12,307 bases of DNA, from the NCBI GenBank assembly GCA_900769735.1, contig CAAGHY010000034.1:1-12307 (forward strand). Direction: 5' to 3'. The first letter of the stretch is position 1. The number at the start of each line of letters is the position of its first letter. Below, one piece after another: positions 1 to 6,261 of the stretch. The notes under the pieces were generated by a model that did no database searches, was not told where the DNA came from, and worked only from the letters and a program-made list of their open reading frames with translations. Source of the DNA: Rikenellaceae bacterium (GTDB lineage: Bacteria; Bacteroidota; Bacteroidia; Bacteroidales; UBA932). A program made the position numbers and the translations under genes.

Positions 1-12
1 ATATAAATTTTC

Positions 13-20
13 TATATTTG
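13..20 (+). promoter_or_regulatory. Bacteroidetes -7 promoter element before the PHP phosphatase
   Basis: TATATTTG matches the Bacteroidetes sigma-ABfr -7 consensus TAnnTTTG exactly. It ends only 4 bases before the ATG at 25, so transcription would start at or almost at the start codon. The -33 element would lie outside the window and cannot be checked. Confidence 0.6.
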
Positions 21-24
21 CGCC

Positions 25-858
25 ATGAAATTTTTTGACAACCATACGCACAGCAATTTTTCTCCCGACAGCAAAGTAACTGTTGAGTCTGCAGTAAAGA
101 ATGCCCTGCAGAAAGGTCTTATGGGAATTGCCATAACTGACCATTATGATGTTGATGCCCCTTCAAGGGACCAGGAGTTCCTGTTCAATCCTGTTGAGCA
201 GCAGAAGGAGATTGACAGGGTGATGTGGGAGATGAGGGACACCATTATGGAGAGTGGTTTCCAGGTGATGAAGGGCATTGAGGTTGGCCTTCAGAGTACC
301 AGTATGGAGAAGATAAAGAACTTTACATCCCAGTACACTTTTGATACCGTTATTGCATCAATCCATTTTGTTGATGGCGGTGATCCGTATATGGGAACCT
401 ATTATGGTGACAAGGATTTCAAACAGGCATACGGCCACGCACTTGAGGAGATGTACAATACAGCGCTTGACTATAGGGATTTTGATATAATCGGGCACTA
501 TGATTATGTTGCCAGATATTCCCCTTACGGCCCCGGCTGCAGGGACATTACCCTTGCCCAATTCGGTGATTATCTTGAGCCTCTGTTGAGGTTCCTTGCA
601 CAGGAGGGAAAGACATTTGAGCTGAATACAAAAACCTATATGAACCACAAAGGTTATGTGCCGCAACTGGATACCGCCATCCTCCGCAGGTTCCGGGAAC
701 TTGGCGGCGAGGCGCTGAGCTTTGGTTCAGATTCCCACAATGTGGAGCGCCTGGGAGACAAGTTTGAGTATTATGCCCACGTGGCAAAAGAGTGCGGTTT
801 CCGTTATCTGGTTTATTTCAAGGATAGAAAGCCGCAGTATTACAAGATAGAGCTGTAA
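25..858 (+). CDS. PHP-domain phosphoesterase, histidinol-phosphatase-like
   Basis: A 277-residue protein of the PHP (polymerase and histidinol phosphatase) superfamily, close in length and motif order to the HisK/HisJ-type histidinol-phosphatases that remove phosphate from L-histidinol phosphate in histidine synthesis. The metal-binding pattern is complete: HTH at residues 7-9, D39-H40 in ITDH, E86 in GIEVG, H114, H158 in IIGHYD, and D236/H238 in GSDSH. There is no signal peptide, so it is cytoplasmic. The ATG at 25 is fixed by an in-frame stop at 4-6 and by the HTH motif, which the next methionine would lose. No other his gene is in the window, so the substrate is an inference; another phosphate monoester is possible. 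It converges on the C69 peptidase gene with a shared hairpin between them. Confidence 0.82.
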   Translation: MKFFDNHTHSNFSPDSKVTVESAVKNALQKGLMGIAITDHYDVDAPSRDQEFLFNPVEQQKEIDRVMWEMRDTIMESGFQVMKGIEVGLQSTSMEKIKNFTSQYTFDTVIASIHFVDGGDPYMGTYYGDKDFKQAYGHALEEMYNTALDYRDFDIIGHYDYVARYSPYGPGCRDITLAQFGDYLEPLLRFLAQEGKTFELNTKTYMNHKGYVPQLDTAILRRFRELGGEALSFGSDSHNVERLGDKFEYYAHVAKECGFRYLVYFKDRKPQYYKIEL

Positions 859-861
859 AGA

Positions 862-889
862 AAAATGGTGACTGAAAAGTCACCATTTT
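862..889. terminator. bidirectional intrinsic terminator
   Basis: A perfect 12-bp inverted repeat (862-873 with 878-889) closes a GAAA tetraloop. The stem has A-rich and T-rich ends, so it can work as a terminator on both strands. It fills nearly all of the 34-bp gap between two convergent genes. Confidence 0.85.
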
Positions 890-892
890 CTA

Positions 893-2599
893 TTATTGTT
901 CAACCGGTTTTACAAGGAGTCTCTCTCCTGCATCCTCTGCAACTTTGCGTTTCCAGTGCTCGCTGTAGCCAGGCTGGATTGGTTTTGCAGGAATGTTTCT
1001 TCCGGCACCGTTATCTTTGAATGAACCGTCCTGGTTCTGGGCTTTTACGTTACCGTCAATGAATTTGATAAGAAGATACTCATCAAGCTCTTTCCATTTC
1101 TTGAACATACGGTCTGCAAATTTCTCGCTCCATACAGTAAGGTACTCTTTAACCTCACCAGGTTTGGTCTTGTACAGTCTCAAAGCCTCTGCATCTACTG
1201 TAGGGATAATCTGCATTGCACCAAGCTCGTGCTCTGCCGCTGCCTTCTGAATCTCAGGAGCTACAAGGTTGTAACGCAAGTATGCGAACTGTGCAACTCT
1301 GTTGAACAACCAGAATGCTGCTGTTGGAGAGTACTGTGTAAGATGGCCGTTTCCAACCTCAAAGCATTTGGGAGCTCTCAAACCGCTTGAGTAGATAGGG
1401 GTAAGGCAAGAAGTTGCCGCATCATCAACACCAAACCAAAGGATTCCGCCAATCTCATCAGGCAACCAGCTGCGGGCCTGGCCCAATAGCCAGAAACCGG
1501 TCTGCTGGGTAGCAATTGCACGCTCATTGGTGTAACGCAAGCTGTCTACCTGGAAAGTAGAAGGACGCCATCTGTATGGCAACTCAAAACCACCGGCTCC
1601 AATATCTTTTCTCATATCAAGAGGTGTGTTTTCATAATGGTCTCTCATAACGTCTGCCACCTCTTTTACGGTAAGTTTGTGTGCAGGTTTGATGTACAAA
1701 GGCATTTTGTTTGAAGCGTTTGCTCCGCTTGCAAAATCAAAGTAATCCATAGCAGGTTTGTCTCCAATCATACCGCCGCCAAGGATGTTGAATGCTGCCC
1801 ATACACGTGCCTCACAACCTCTCAATGCGCTGAAGTCAGCAGGTGCGTAAGTGTCGCAGAAGCTGAAGTCCTCATCGGTTCCCTCATAAAGGCCTGCCTC
1901 TCTTGCAAATGAAACCACGTCTTTTGCATAGATGCAGTTCTCTGTATCGGTGAAAGGGATTTTGTCTATACGTGACTGGTTGGCGTGAGCCGACACATAA
2001 CCGTCGGGAATACGGATTGCTACCCATACTGCACCTTTGTTCTCATTCTGGCCTTTGCCGTTCAGTTTGGTTCCTTTTCCAATCATTTCAAGGATCCAGG
2101 CTTCCTCTTTGTCTGCAATTGAGAATGACTCTCCGCTTGAGCAGTAACCGTACTCTGCAACAAGGTCTGTCATAACCTTAATGGCCTCACGGGCAGTTTT
2201 TGCACGCTGAAGAGTGATGTAGATAAGTGAACCGTAATCAATGATACCGGTAGTGTCCACAAGCTCCTCACGGCCGCCAAAAGTGGTTTCGGTAATGATG
2301 AGCTGGTGCTCGTTCATATTTCCCATAGTGGAGTATGTGCGGGGAATCTGGGCAATCTCTCCAAGGAAATGGCCGCCGTCCCACTCAAATACTTTCAGTT
2401 TGCTCCCTTTAGGGAAAATTCCGGCAGGGGTGAAGTAAAGTTCTCCGTAAAGGACGTGGGAGTCTGCTGAATAGGTTACCATTACGGAACCGTCTTTTGT
2501 TGCTCCTTTGGTAATGATAAGGTTGGTGCAGGCTTCAGATGCATTTGTTGAAAACAAAAGTACCGCCGCAACCATCAGTGTTTTAAAAAATAATTTCAT
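893..2599 (-). CDS. secreted dipeptidase, peptidase family C69
   Basis: A 568-residue N-terminal-nucleophile cysteine hydrolase of the C69 (PepD-like dipeptidase) family. Counting from the ATG at 2599, residues 1-23 form a signal peptide with a hydrophobic core and an ASEA end. The next residue, C24, starts the segment CTNLIITKGATKDGS, the typical C69 beginning in which the exposed cysteine is the catalytic nucleophile. Export and maturation would therefore free the active-site residue. No leucine stands at -3, so the cysteine is not a convincing lipobox. The protein probably acts in the periplasm or outside the cell on short peptides. The frame also extends two codons to a TTG at 2605, but the ATG at 2599 gives the better signal peptide and lies about 40 nt after the predicted transcription start. 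It is longer than the roughly 470-residue lactobacillus PepD, with an extended C-terminal part. It appears monocistronic. Confidence 0.88.
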   Translation of the reverse strand: MKLFFKTLMVAAVLLFSTNASEACTNLIITKGATKDGSVMVTYSADSHVLYGELYFTPAGIFPKGSKLKVFEWDGGHFLGEIAQIPRTYSTMGNMNEHQLIITETTFGGREELVDTTGIIDYGSLIYITLQRAKTAREAIKVMTDLVAEYGYCSSGESFSIADKEEAWILEMIGKGTKLNGKGQNENKGAVWVAIRIPDGYVSAHANQSRIDKIPFTDTENCIYAKDVVSFAREAGLYEGTDEDFSFCDTYAPADFSALRGCEARVWAAFNILGGGMIGDKPAMDYFDFASGANASNKMPLYIKPAHKLTVKEVADVMRDHYENTPLDMRKDIGAGGFELPYRWRPSTFQVDSLRYTNERAIATQQTGFWLLGQARSWLPDEIGGILWFGVDDAATSCLTPIYSSGLRAPKCFEVGNGHLTQYSPTAAFWLFNRVAQFAYLRYNLVAPEIQKAAAEHELGAMQIIPTVDAEALRLYKTKPGEVKEYLTVWSEKFADRMFKKWKELDEYLLIKFIDGNVKAQNQDGSFKDNGAGRNIPAKPIQPGYSEHWKRKVAEDAGERLLVKPVEQ

Positions 2600-2642
2600 A
2601 TACAATAATTTATGTGTTTTTACTATCTTAGCGGTGTAAATA

Positions 2643-2650
2643 CAAATATA
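2643..2650 (-). promoter_or_regulatory. -7 promoter element of the C69 peptidase gene
   Basis: Read on the minus strand this is TATATTTG, a perfect TAnnTTTG match. The predicted start is near 2639, about 40 nt before the ATG at 2599. I see no convincing -33 TTG at the usual spacing. It lies in the 60-bp divergent gap shared with the small secreted-protein gene. On the plus strand, TATCTTAG at 2624-2631 is a weaker -7 candidate for that gene. Confidence 0.55.
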
Positions 2651-2659
2651 GAAAAAATA

Positions 2660-3085
2660 ATGAAATACGTTTTATCCTGCATTCTTGCTATAGCTGCCAT
2701 TTTCTGCAGCACCGAAATGTCTGCACAGCAGCAACCTGAGGCTAAAAGCCCTGAAGAGATGGCCATAGATGAGGCCAACAAACTTGAAAAGGAGCTTCTT
2801 CTGAACGGAACGCAGATTTTTTATGTAGATTCTATCCTCCGCAATAACTTTATGGGACTCAGCGATGATATGGCAGCGTTGAGATCCAGAGGCAGTCAGG
2901 ATGCCAACAGTTATAATACAATCAGAGAAAAATGGATCAACAAGACTATGGATGCCTTTAAGGGTATTTTGGATGAGCAACAATATATCAAGTACCTGAA
3001 GTATCTTGGCAAAGGTCAGGAATACAAAAGAGGCAAGGATGGAAAATACTATAAGAAGGAAGACCTTAAGAAAAAGAAGAAATAA
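2660..3085 (+). CDS. small secreted protein of unknown function
   Basis: A 141-residue protein that I do not recognise by name. Residues 1-22 form a clear signal peptide (MKYVLSCILAIAAIF..., cleavage likely after MSA), so it should be periplasmic. The rest is charged and mostly helical: an acidic helix near 31-50, a middle segment, then ILDEQQYIKYLKYLGK at 103-118, and a very basic end finishing in five lysines. A helix of the form 'ILDEQQ..K' is reminiscent of the LTxxQ helices of Spy/CpxP-type periplasmic proteins, but this is a weak resemblance only. The frame is open back to an ATG at 2612, but the ATG at 2660 is preferred because it puts the signal peptide at the N terminus. The stop codon lies at the edge of the A-tract of the following terminator. 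Confidence 0.7.
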   Translation: MKYVLSCILAIAAIFCSTEMSAQQQPEAKSPEEMAIDEANKLEKELLLNGTQIFYVDSILRNNFMGLSDDMAALRSRGSQDANSYNTIREKWINKTMDAFKGILDEQQYIKYLKYLGKGQEYKRGKDGKYYKKEDLKKKKK

Positions 3086-3113
3086 AAAAATCCCGCAATC
3101 AGCGGGATTTTTT
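3085..3113. terminator. bidirectional intrinsic terminator
   Basis: The 12-bp stem 3085-3096 / 3102-3113 (six A then TCCCGC, answered by GCGGGA then six T) has an AATCA loop. The A and T runs serve as U-tracts on the two strands. It lies between the convergent small secreted-protein gene and cdaA and overlaps both stop codons. Confidence 0.9.
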
Positions 3114-3897
3114 AGCTTTTATATGAATTCTCAATGGCCAGACGCAATTCCGCATTTGAGCCCATAGTCTTAATTTCACCGTCTTTTACAAAAGAAATAT
3201 TGCCCGTTTCCTCAGAAACAACAATTACACAGGCATCTGTCTCTTCTGAAAGTCCGGTAGCTGCCCTGTGGCGCATTCCATAGTGGGCAGGGATATTGGG
3301 GTTCTCACTGATTGGAAGGGTACACCTGGCTGCAACAATGCGGTCTCCTGCAATTACCATTGCTCCGTCGTGCAGTGGAGAATTTTTGAAGAACAGATTC
3401 TCTATAAGCCTACGGCTTATCCTGGCATCTATTACATCTCCGGATTCTATCACATCCTGCAACGATGATGAATGGGCAATGACTATAAGTGCACCGGTTT
3501 TTGTTTCACTCATTTTCTGGCAAGCGGCGGTAATCTCATCCAAAGCGGCAAGCTCCATTCCGTTCTCTTTGTGTCCTACAAGTTTGTTGAGGAATTTCAG
3601 GTGCTGGTTGTTCAACAAATATGTACTGCCCAAACGCAACAGGAATTTCCTTATCTCCTGCTGGAACAATACAATTATGGCAATCACTCCCACTCCAAGA
3701 ACCTGACCCATAAGGGCAGAGAGGAGGCTCATATTAAGGGCCTTTACAACAGCCCATATAATGTACAGGATAATGATGCCCAAAAAGATGCTTATGGCAG
3801 CTGTTCCCCTTATGAGCTTGTATACATAAAATACCAGCAAGCCTACAAGTAGGATATCAAGGATATCCATAAAATGTATGTCAATTATTCCAAACAT
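3112..3897 (-). CDS. cdaA: diadenylate cyclase CdaA, membrane-bound
   Basis: A 261-residue diadenylate cyclase that condenses two ATP into the second messenger c-di-AMP. The N terminus has three hydrophobic segments, near residues 11-28, 34-54 and 62-79, which anchor it in the inner membrane. The DAC domain follows from about residue 110. It contains both signature motifs: DGA at 177-179 (LHDGAMVI) and RHR at 209-211 (GMRHRAATGLSEETDA). Length and architecture match the CdaA class rather than DisA or CdaS. The start MFGIIDIHFMDILDILL is typical of Bacteroidetes homologues. It is downstream of plsY on the same strand with a 79-bp gap that holds its own -7 element. The cdaR and glmM partners seen in Firmicutes are not here, as expected for this phylum. 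Confidence 0.93.
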   Translation of the reverse strand: MFGIIDIHFMDILDILLVGLLVFYVYKLIRGTAAISIFLGIIILYIIWAVVKALNMSLLSALMGQVLGVGVIAIIVLFQQEIRKFLLRLGSTYLLNNQHLKFLNKLVGHKENGMELAALDEITAACQKMSETKTGALIVIAHSSSLQDVIESGDVIDARISRRLIENLFFKNSPLHDGAMVIAGDRIVAARCTLPISENPNIPAHYGMRHRAATGLSEETDACVIVVSEETGNISFVKDGEIKTMGSNAELRLAIENSYKS

Positions 3898-3922
3898 AAG
3901 TACACCTTTTCAGATACAACAC

Positions 3923-3930
3923 CAAAGTTA
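3923..3930 (-). promoter_or_regulatory. -7 promoter element of cdaA
   Basis: Read on the minus strand, TAACTTTG matches TAnnTTTG. The predicted transcription start near 3919 gives a 5' leader of about 20 nt before the ATG at 3897. The -33 region is not clearly recognisable. It suggests that cdaA can be expressed apart from plsY. Confidence 0.5.
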
Positions 3931-3976
3931 AGAATATTTGCAGGAAATGGATAAAAATATGCTGGGGAATGCAAGA

Positions 3977-4624
3977 TTAGTTTTTCTTTTCTGTGTTTCT
4001 TGGAGGCAGAGGGCAAGATTTCTCCCTGAGCGGTTTCTTTACCTCAAACTTCTCCTCCTTGCCGTGATAAAGCCTTTTAAGATTGCTTATGTGGCATAAC
4101 CAGATGGTACAGCCGGTTACAATACTGAAAATCTTCATTACCAGGGTCTCATTGGGATCAAGCCAAAGGGAGAATAATGTATTTACAAGAAAAGGGAAAC
4201 AGGTAACAGCAATTATCACACTAACGGAAACATATCTTGTGATTGCCATCATCAAACAGAAAATTGCAGTACAGATGAGAACTGCAAACGGGTGGATTGC
4301 CAAAAGCACACCGCACATTGTGGCAACACCCTTGCCACCTCTGAAGTTGTGGAATACAGGGAAAATATGTCCCAGAATTGCAGAGAAACCGAATACAATC
4401 TGTGTTGCCACAAACCCGTTGGTCTCGTGGGTGAAAGGGAAGAAGAACACCAATGAAGCGGCAGCCACTCCCTTAAGGATATCAAATGCAAGAACAAGCA
4501 GCCCTATTTTCCATCCAAGCACCCTCTGGGTATTGTTTGCCCCCGGATTCTTGCTTCCGTACTCCCTTACATCTATGCCATAAAAATGCTTTCCCAGGAT
4601 TATGGAACCTGAAATTGAACCCAT
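3977..4624 (-). CDS. plsY: glycerol-3-phosphate acyltransferase PlsY
   Basis: PlsY uses acyl-phosphate made by PlsX to acylate position 1 of glycerol-3-phosphate, the first committed step of phospholipid synthesis, at the inner membrane. From the ATG at 4624 the protein has 215 residues. It carries the family motifs GSKNPGANNTQRVLG at 23-37, GHIFPVFHNFRGGKG at 85-99 and a C-terminal CHISNLKRLYHGKEEKF at 177-193, with several hydrophobic segments between them and a basic tail. The ATG start cuts into the first membrane helix: the upstream in-frame codons read IALYILFIILAYL directly before MGSISGS, matching the usual PlsY N terminus 'ILAYLlGSIP'. No ATG, GTG or TTG precedes this start before the in-frame stop. 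Translation may therefore begin at ATT 4663 (about 228 residues) or another non-AUG codon. The motifs themselves are intact. cdaA lies downstream. Confidence 0.9.
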   Translation of the reverse strand: MGSISGSIILGKHFYGIDVREYGSKNPGANNTQRVLGWKIGLLVLAFDILKGVAAASLVFFFPFTHETNGFVATQIVFGFSAILGHIFPVFHNFRGGKGVATMCGVLLAIHPFAVLICTAIFCLMMAITRYVSVSVIIAVTCFPFLVNTLFSLWLDPNETLVMKIFSIVTGCTIWLCHISNLKRLYHGKEEKFEVKKPLREKSCPLPPRNTEKKN

Positions 4625-4700
4625 CAGATAGGCAAGAATGATAAAGAGTATGTATAAGGCAATGCCTGTTGTTAGTGCCTTAAACTGTTGTTAAGCCGGG

Positions 4701-4708
4701 CAAAGATA
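4701..4708 (-). promoter_or_regulatory. promoter (-7 element) of plsY
   Basis: Read on the minus strand, TATCTTTG matches TAnnTTTG. A TTG at 4728-4730 lies 19 nt upstream, the expected -33 spacing. The predicted start near 4697 is about 34 nt before the candidate ATT start codon at 4663 but about 73 nt before the first ATG at 4624. Confidence 0.6.
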
Positions 4709-4773
4709 CAATAAAGATACCAAAAACCAAGAAGCTTGCATTTGCTGTGGATACGGTAATTTTTTATTATTTT

Positions 4774-4803
4774 TTTGCAAATCAACAAATTGTATTACCT
4801 TTG
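4774..4803 (+). promoter_or_regulatory. promoter of metK
   Basis: TTTG at 4774-4777 (-33 type) is followed after 18 nt by TACCTTTG at 4796-4803, a perfect TAnnTTTG -7 element. The predicted start is near 4807, which gives metK an unusually long leader of about 186 nt. This is the best two-part promoter in the window. Confidence 0.65.
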
Positions 4804-4814
4804 CGCCCGCTTTA

Positions 4815-4873
4815 GGCAATAGTGGAAGGATTTGACTGCTTGCAACCACATTAAAAAATGCTAAAACGATTCC
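4815..4873 (+). ncRNA. probable SAM-II riboswitch in the metK leader
   Basis: The sequence reads like the SAM-II (metA-type) S-adenosylmethionine riboswitch known from Alphaproteobacteria and Bacteroidetes. In order there is GTGG at 4822-4825, GATTTG at 4829-4834, CTGCTTGCAACCAC at 4836-4849, a TTAAAAAA linker from 4851, and the conserved TGCTAAAA at 4859-4866. GTGG can pair with CCAC at 4846-4849 as P1. The loop and tail elements fit the family's pseudoknot, though I could not fold it. P1 is short, and AAG separates it from the GAUUUG element, which differs from the compact classical form. It lies in the leader of metK, the SAM synthetase gene, as expected for feedback control. The block ends some 120 nt before the metK ATG, farther than is usual for a class that hides the ribosome-binding region. 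Confidence 0.7.
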
Positions 4874-4908
4874 AATCATTTCAGCACAAAGTCAAAATCT
4901 TGCACTAA
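4858..4908 (+). other. possible 16-codon upstream ORF in the metK leader
   Basis: An ATG at 4858, overlapping the TGCTAAAA element of the riboswitch candidate, opens a short frame MLKRFQSFQHKVKILH that ends at TAA 4906-4908. It is rich in basic residues. Such a frame can occur by chance in a 186-nt leader, and no Shine-Dalgarno sequence is evident beyond the A-run before it. A second chance-level frame of 15 codons lies at 4924-4971. I list the first because its start codon sits inside the presumed switch. Confidence 0.25.
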
Positions 4909-4992
4909 ATTTTGTTAATCGGTATGCATTTTGTGGCGTATGGGCCAGGAGAATGCTGTCGGGAGTATTAATTTAATTTAGTTTTTAGAGTT

Positions 4993-6249
4993 ATGTCTTA
5001 TTTGTTTACTTCAGAGTCTGTTTCAGAGGGACATCCTGATAAAGTTGCAGACCAGATTTCAGATGCAATCCTTGATGAGTTCCTTCGCCAGGACAGCGAG
5101 AGCAAAGTTGCTTGCGAAACTTTTGTAAGTACAGGTCTTGTTGTAGTAGGTGGTGAGGTTAGAAGTGAGGATGCTTATGTTGATATTCAGCAGGTTGCCC
5201 GCAGGGTGATTAACAAGATTGGTTATACCAAGGCTGAGTATATGTTTGACGGCAATTCTTGCGGTATCCTTTCTGCACTTCACGAGCAGTCACCGGATAT
5301 CAACCGCGGTGTTGTTGTTGAGGAGAAGGATGAGCAGGGTGCAGGTGACCAGGGTATGATGTTCGGTTATGCGTGTACAGATACTGCAGAGTATATGCCT
5401 TTGGCTATCTATCTTTCACATCTTGCACTTACAGAGCTTGCAGACATAAGGAAGAACACTTCATTGATGCCTTATTTGAGACCTGATGCAAAATCCCAGT
5501 TTACTATTGAGTACGCTGATGATGATACTCCTGTAAGAATCCACACAATTGTGGTCTCAACCCAGCACGATGAGTTTGATACTGACATTGCTATGCAGCA
5601 GCGTATCAAGAGCGATATCAAGAATATCCTTATCCCAAGAATGTTGGAGAAGCTTCCTGCAGAGACTGCAGCTTTGTTCAAAGGTGACTATATCCTTCAC
5701 GTTAACCCAACAGGCAAATTTGTGATTGGCGGTCCTCACGGTGATACAGGTCTTACCGGCCGTAAGATTATTGTAGACACTTACGGTGGAAGAGGTGCTC
5801 ACGGTGGTGGAGCATTCTCGGGCAAAGACTCAAGCAAGGTAGACCGTTCAGCCGCATACGCTGCACGTTATATTGCAAAGAACCTTGTTGCAGCAGGTGT
5901 TGCAAAAGAGATCCTTGTTCAGCTAGCATACGCAATTGGTGTTGCAAAACCTGTAAGTATTTTTGTAAATACCCGTGGCACTTGCCTTTTGAATGGTGTA
6001 ACTGACGGTGAGATTGCACGTAAGATTGGTGAGATGTTTGATTTGCGTCCTGCAAAAATCATTGAGAAGTTTGCCCTTAAGAACCCTATTTTTGAGGAGA
6101 CTGCCGCTTACGGACACTTTGGTAGAGCACCTTATACAAAAGAGGTTGACATCAGGGAGAACGGCCAGTGGGTTAAGAAAGAGGTTCAGTTCTTCGGTTG
6201 GGAGAAACTTGATTCAGTAGATAAAGTCAAGGAGGTTTTCGGACTGTAG
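4993..6249 (+). CDS. metK: S-adenosylmethionine synthetase MetK
   Basis: MetK joins methionine and ATP to make S-adenosylmethionine, the main methyl donor, releasing phosphate and pyrophosphate. The 418-residue protein has the three-domain family fold and is a little longer than the 384-residue E. coli enzyme. Visible motifs are GHPDK at 13-17 (ATP and metal binding), GAGDQGMMFGYA at 116-127 (hexapeptide-type motif), GGPHGDTGLTGRKIIVDTYG and then the glycine-rich GRGAHGGGAFSGKD (P-loop-like). No residues appear to be missing. The start at 4993 gives the standard MSYLFTSESVSEGHPDK beginning. It has a strong promoter match and a long leader with a probable SAM-II riboswitch, so its own product likely represses it. 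comF begins 12 bp downstream and is likely co-transcribed. Confidence 0.97.
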   Translation: MSYLFTSESVSEGHPDKVADQISDAILDEFLRQDSESKVACETFVSTGLVVVGGEVRSEDAYVDIQQVARRVINKIGYTKAEYMFDGNSCGILSALHEQSPDINRGVVVEEKDEQGAGDQGMMFGYACTDTAEYMPLAIYLSHLALTELADIRKNTSLMPYLRPDAKSQFTIEYADDDTPVRIHTIVVSTQHDEFDTDIAMQQRIKSDIKNILIPRMLEKLPAETAALFKGDYILHVNPTGKFVIGGPHGDTGLTGRKIIVDTYGGRGAHGGGAFSGKDSSKVDRSAAYAARYIAKNLVAAGVAKEILVQLAYAIGVAKPVSIFVNTRGTCLLNGVTDGEIARKIGEMFDLRPAKIIEKFALKNPIFEETAAYGHFGRAPYTKEVDIRENGQWVKKEVQFFGWEKLDSVDKVKEVFGL

Positions 6250-6261
6250 AAAATACGGAAA

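Noticed and set aside
358..787. Minus-strand frames of 79-102 codons opposite the PHP gene
   Set aside because: They lie wholly inside a well-supported gene with intact motifs, have no promoter or recognisable domain, and contain low-plausibility protein sequence.
2612..2659. Upstream ATG at 2612 for the small secreted-protein gene
   Set aside because: It would add 16 residues before a textbook signal peptide and would start upstream of the weak -7 candidate (2624-2631). The ATG at 2660 is better on both counts.
3296..3852. Plus-strand frames of 126-136 codons opposite cdaA
   Set aside because: They overlap each other in different frames and lie antisense to the DAC domain. No signal or family pattern is visible, so they are shadows of the real gene.
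4926..4956. Hairpin GCATTTT / AGAATGC in the metK leader
   Set aside because: A 7-bp stem containing a G-U pair with a 17-nt loop and no U-tract after it is too weak to call a terminator or expression platform without folding or conservation data.
4625..4992. Possible hidden gene in the longest non-coding stretch
   Set aside because: All frames are broken by stops apart from the mini-ORFs and the plsY N-terminal extension. The region is accounted for by two divergent promoters and the metK leader.
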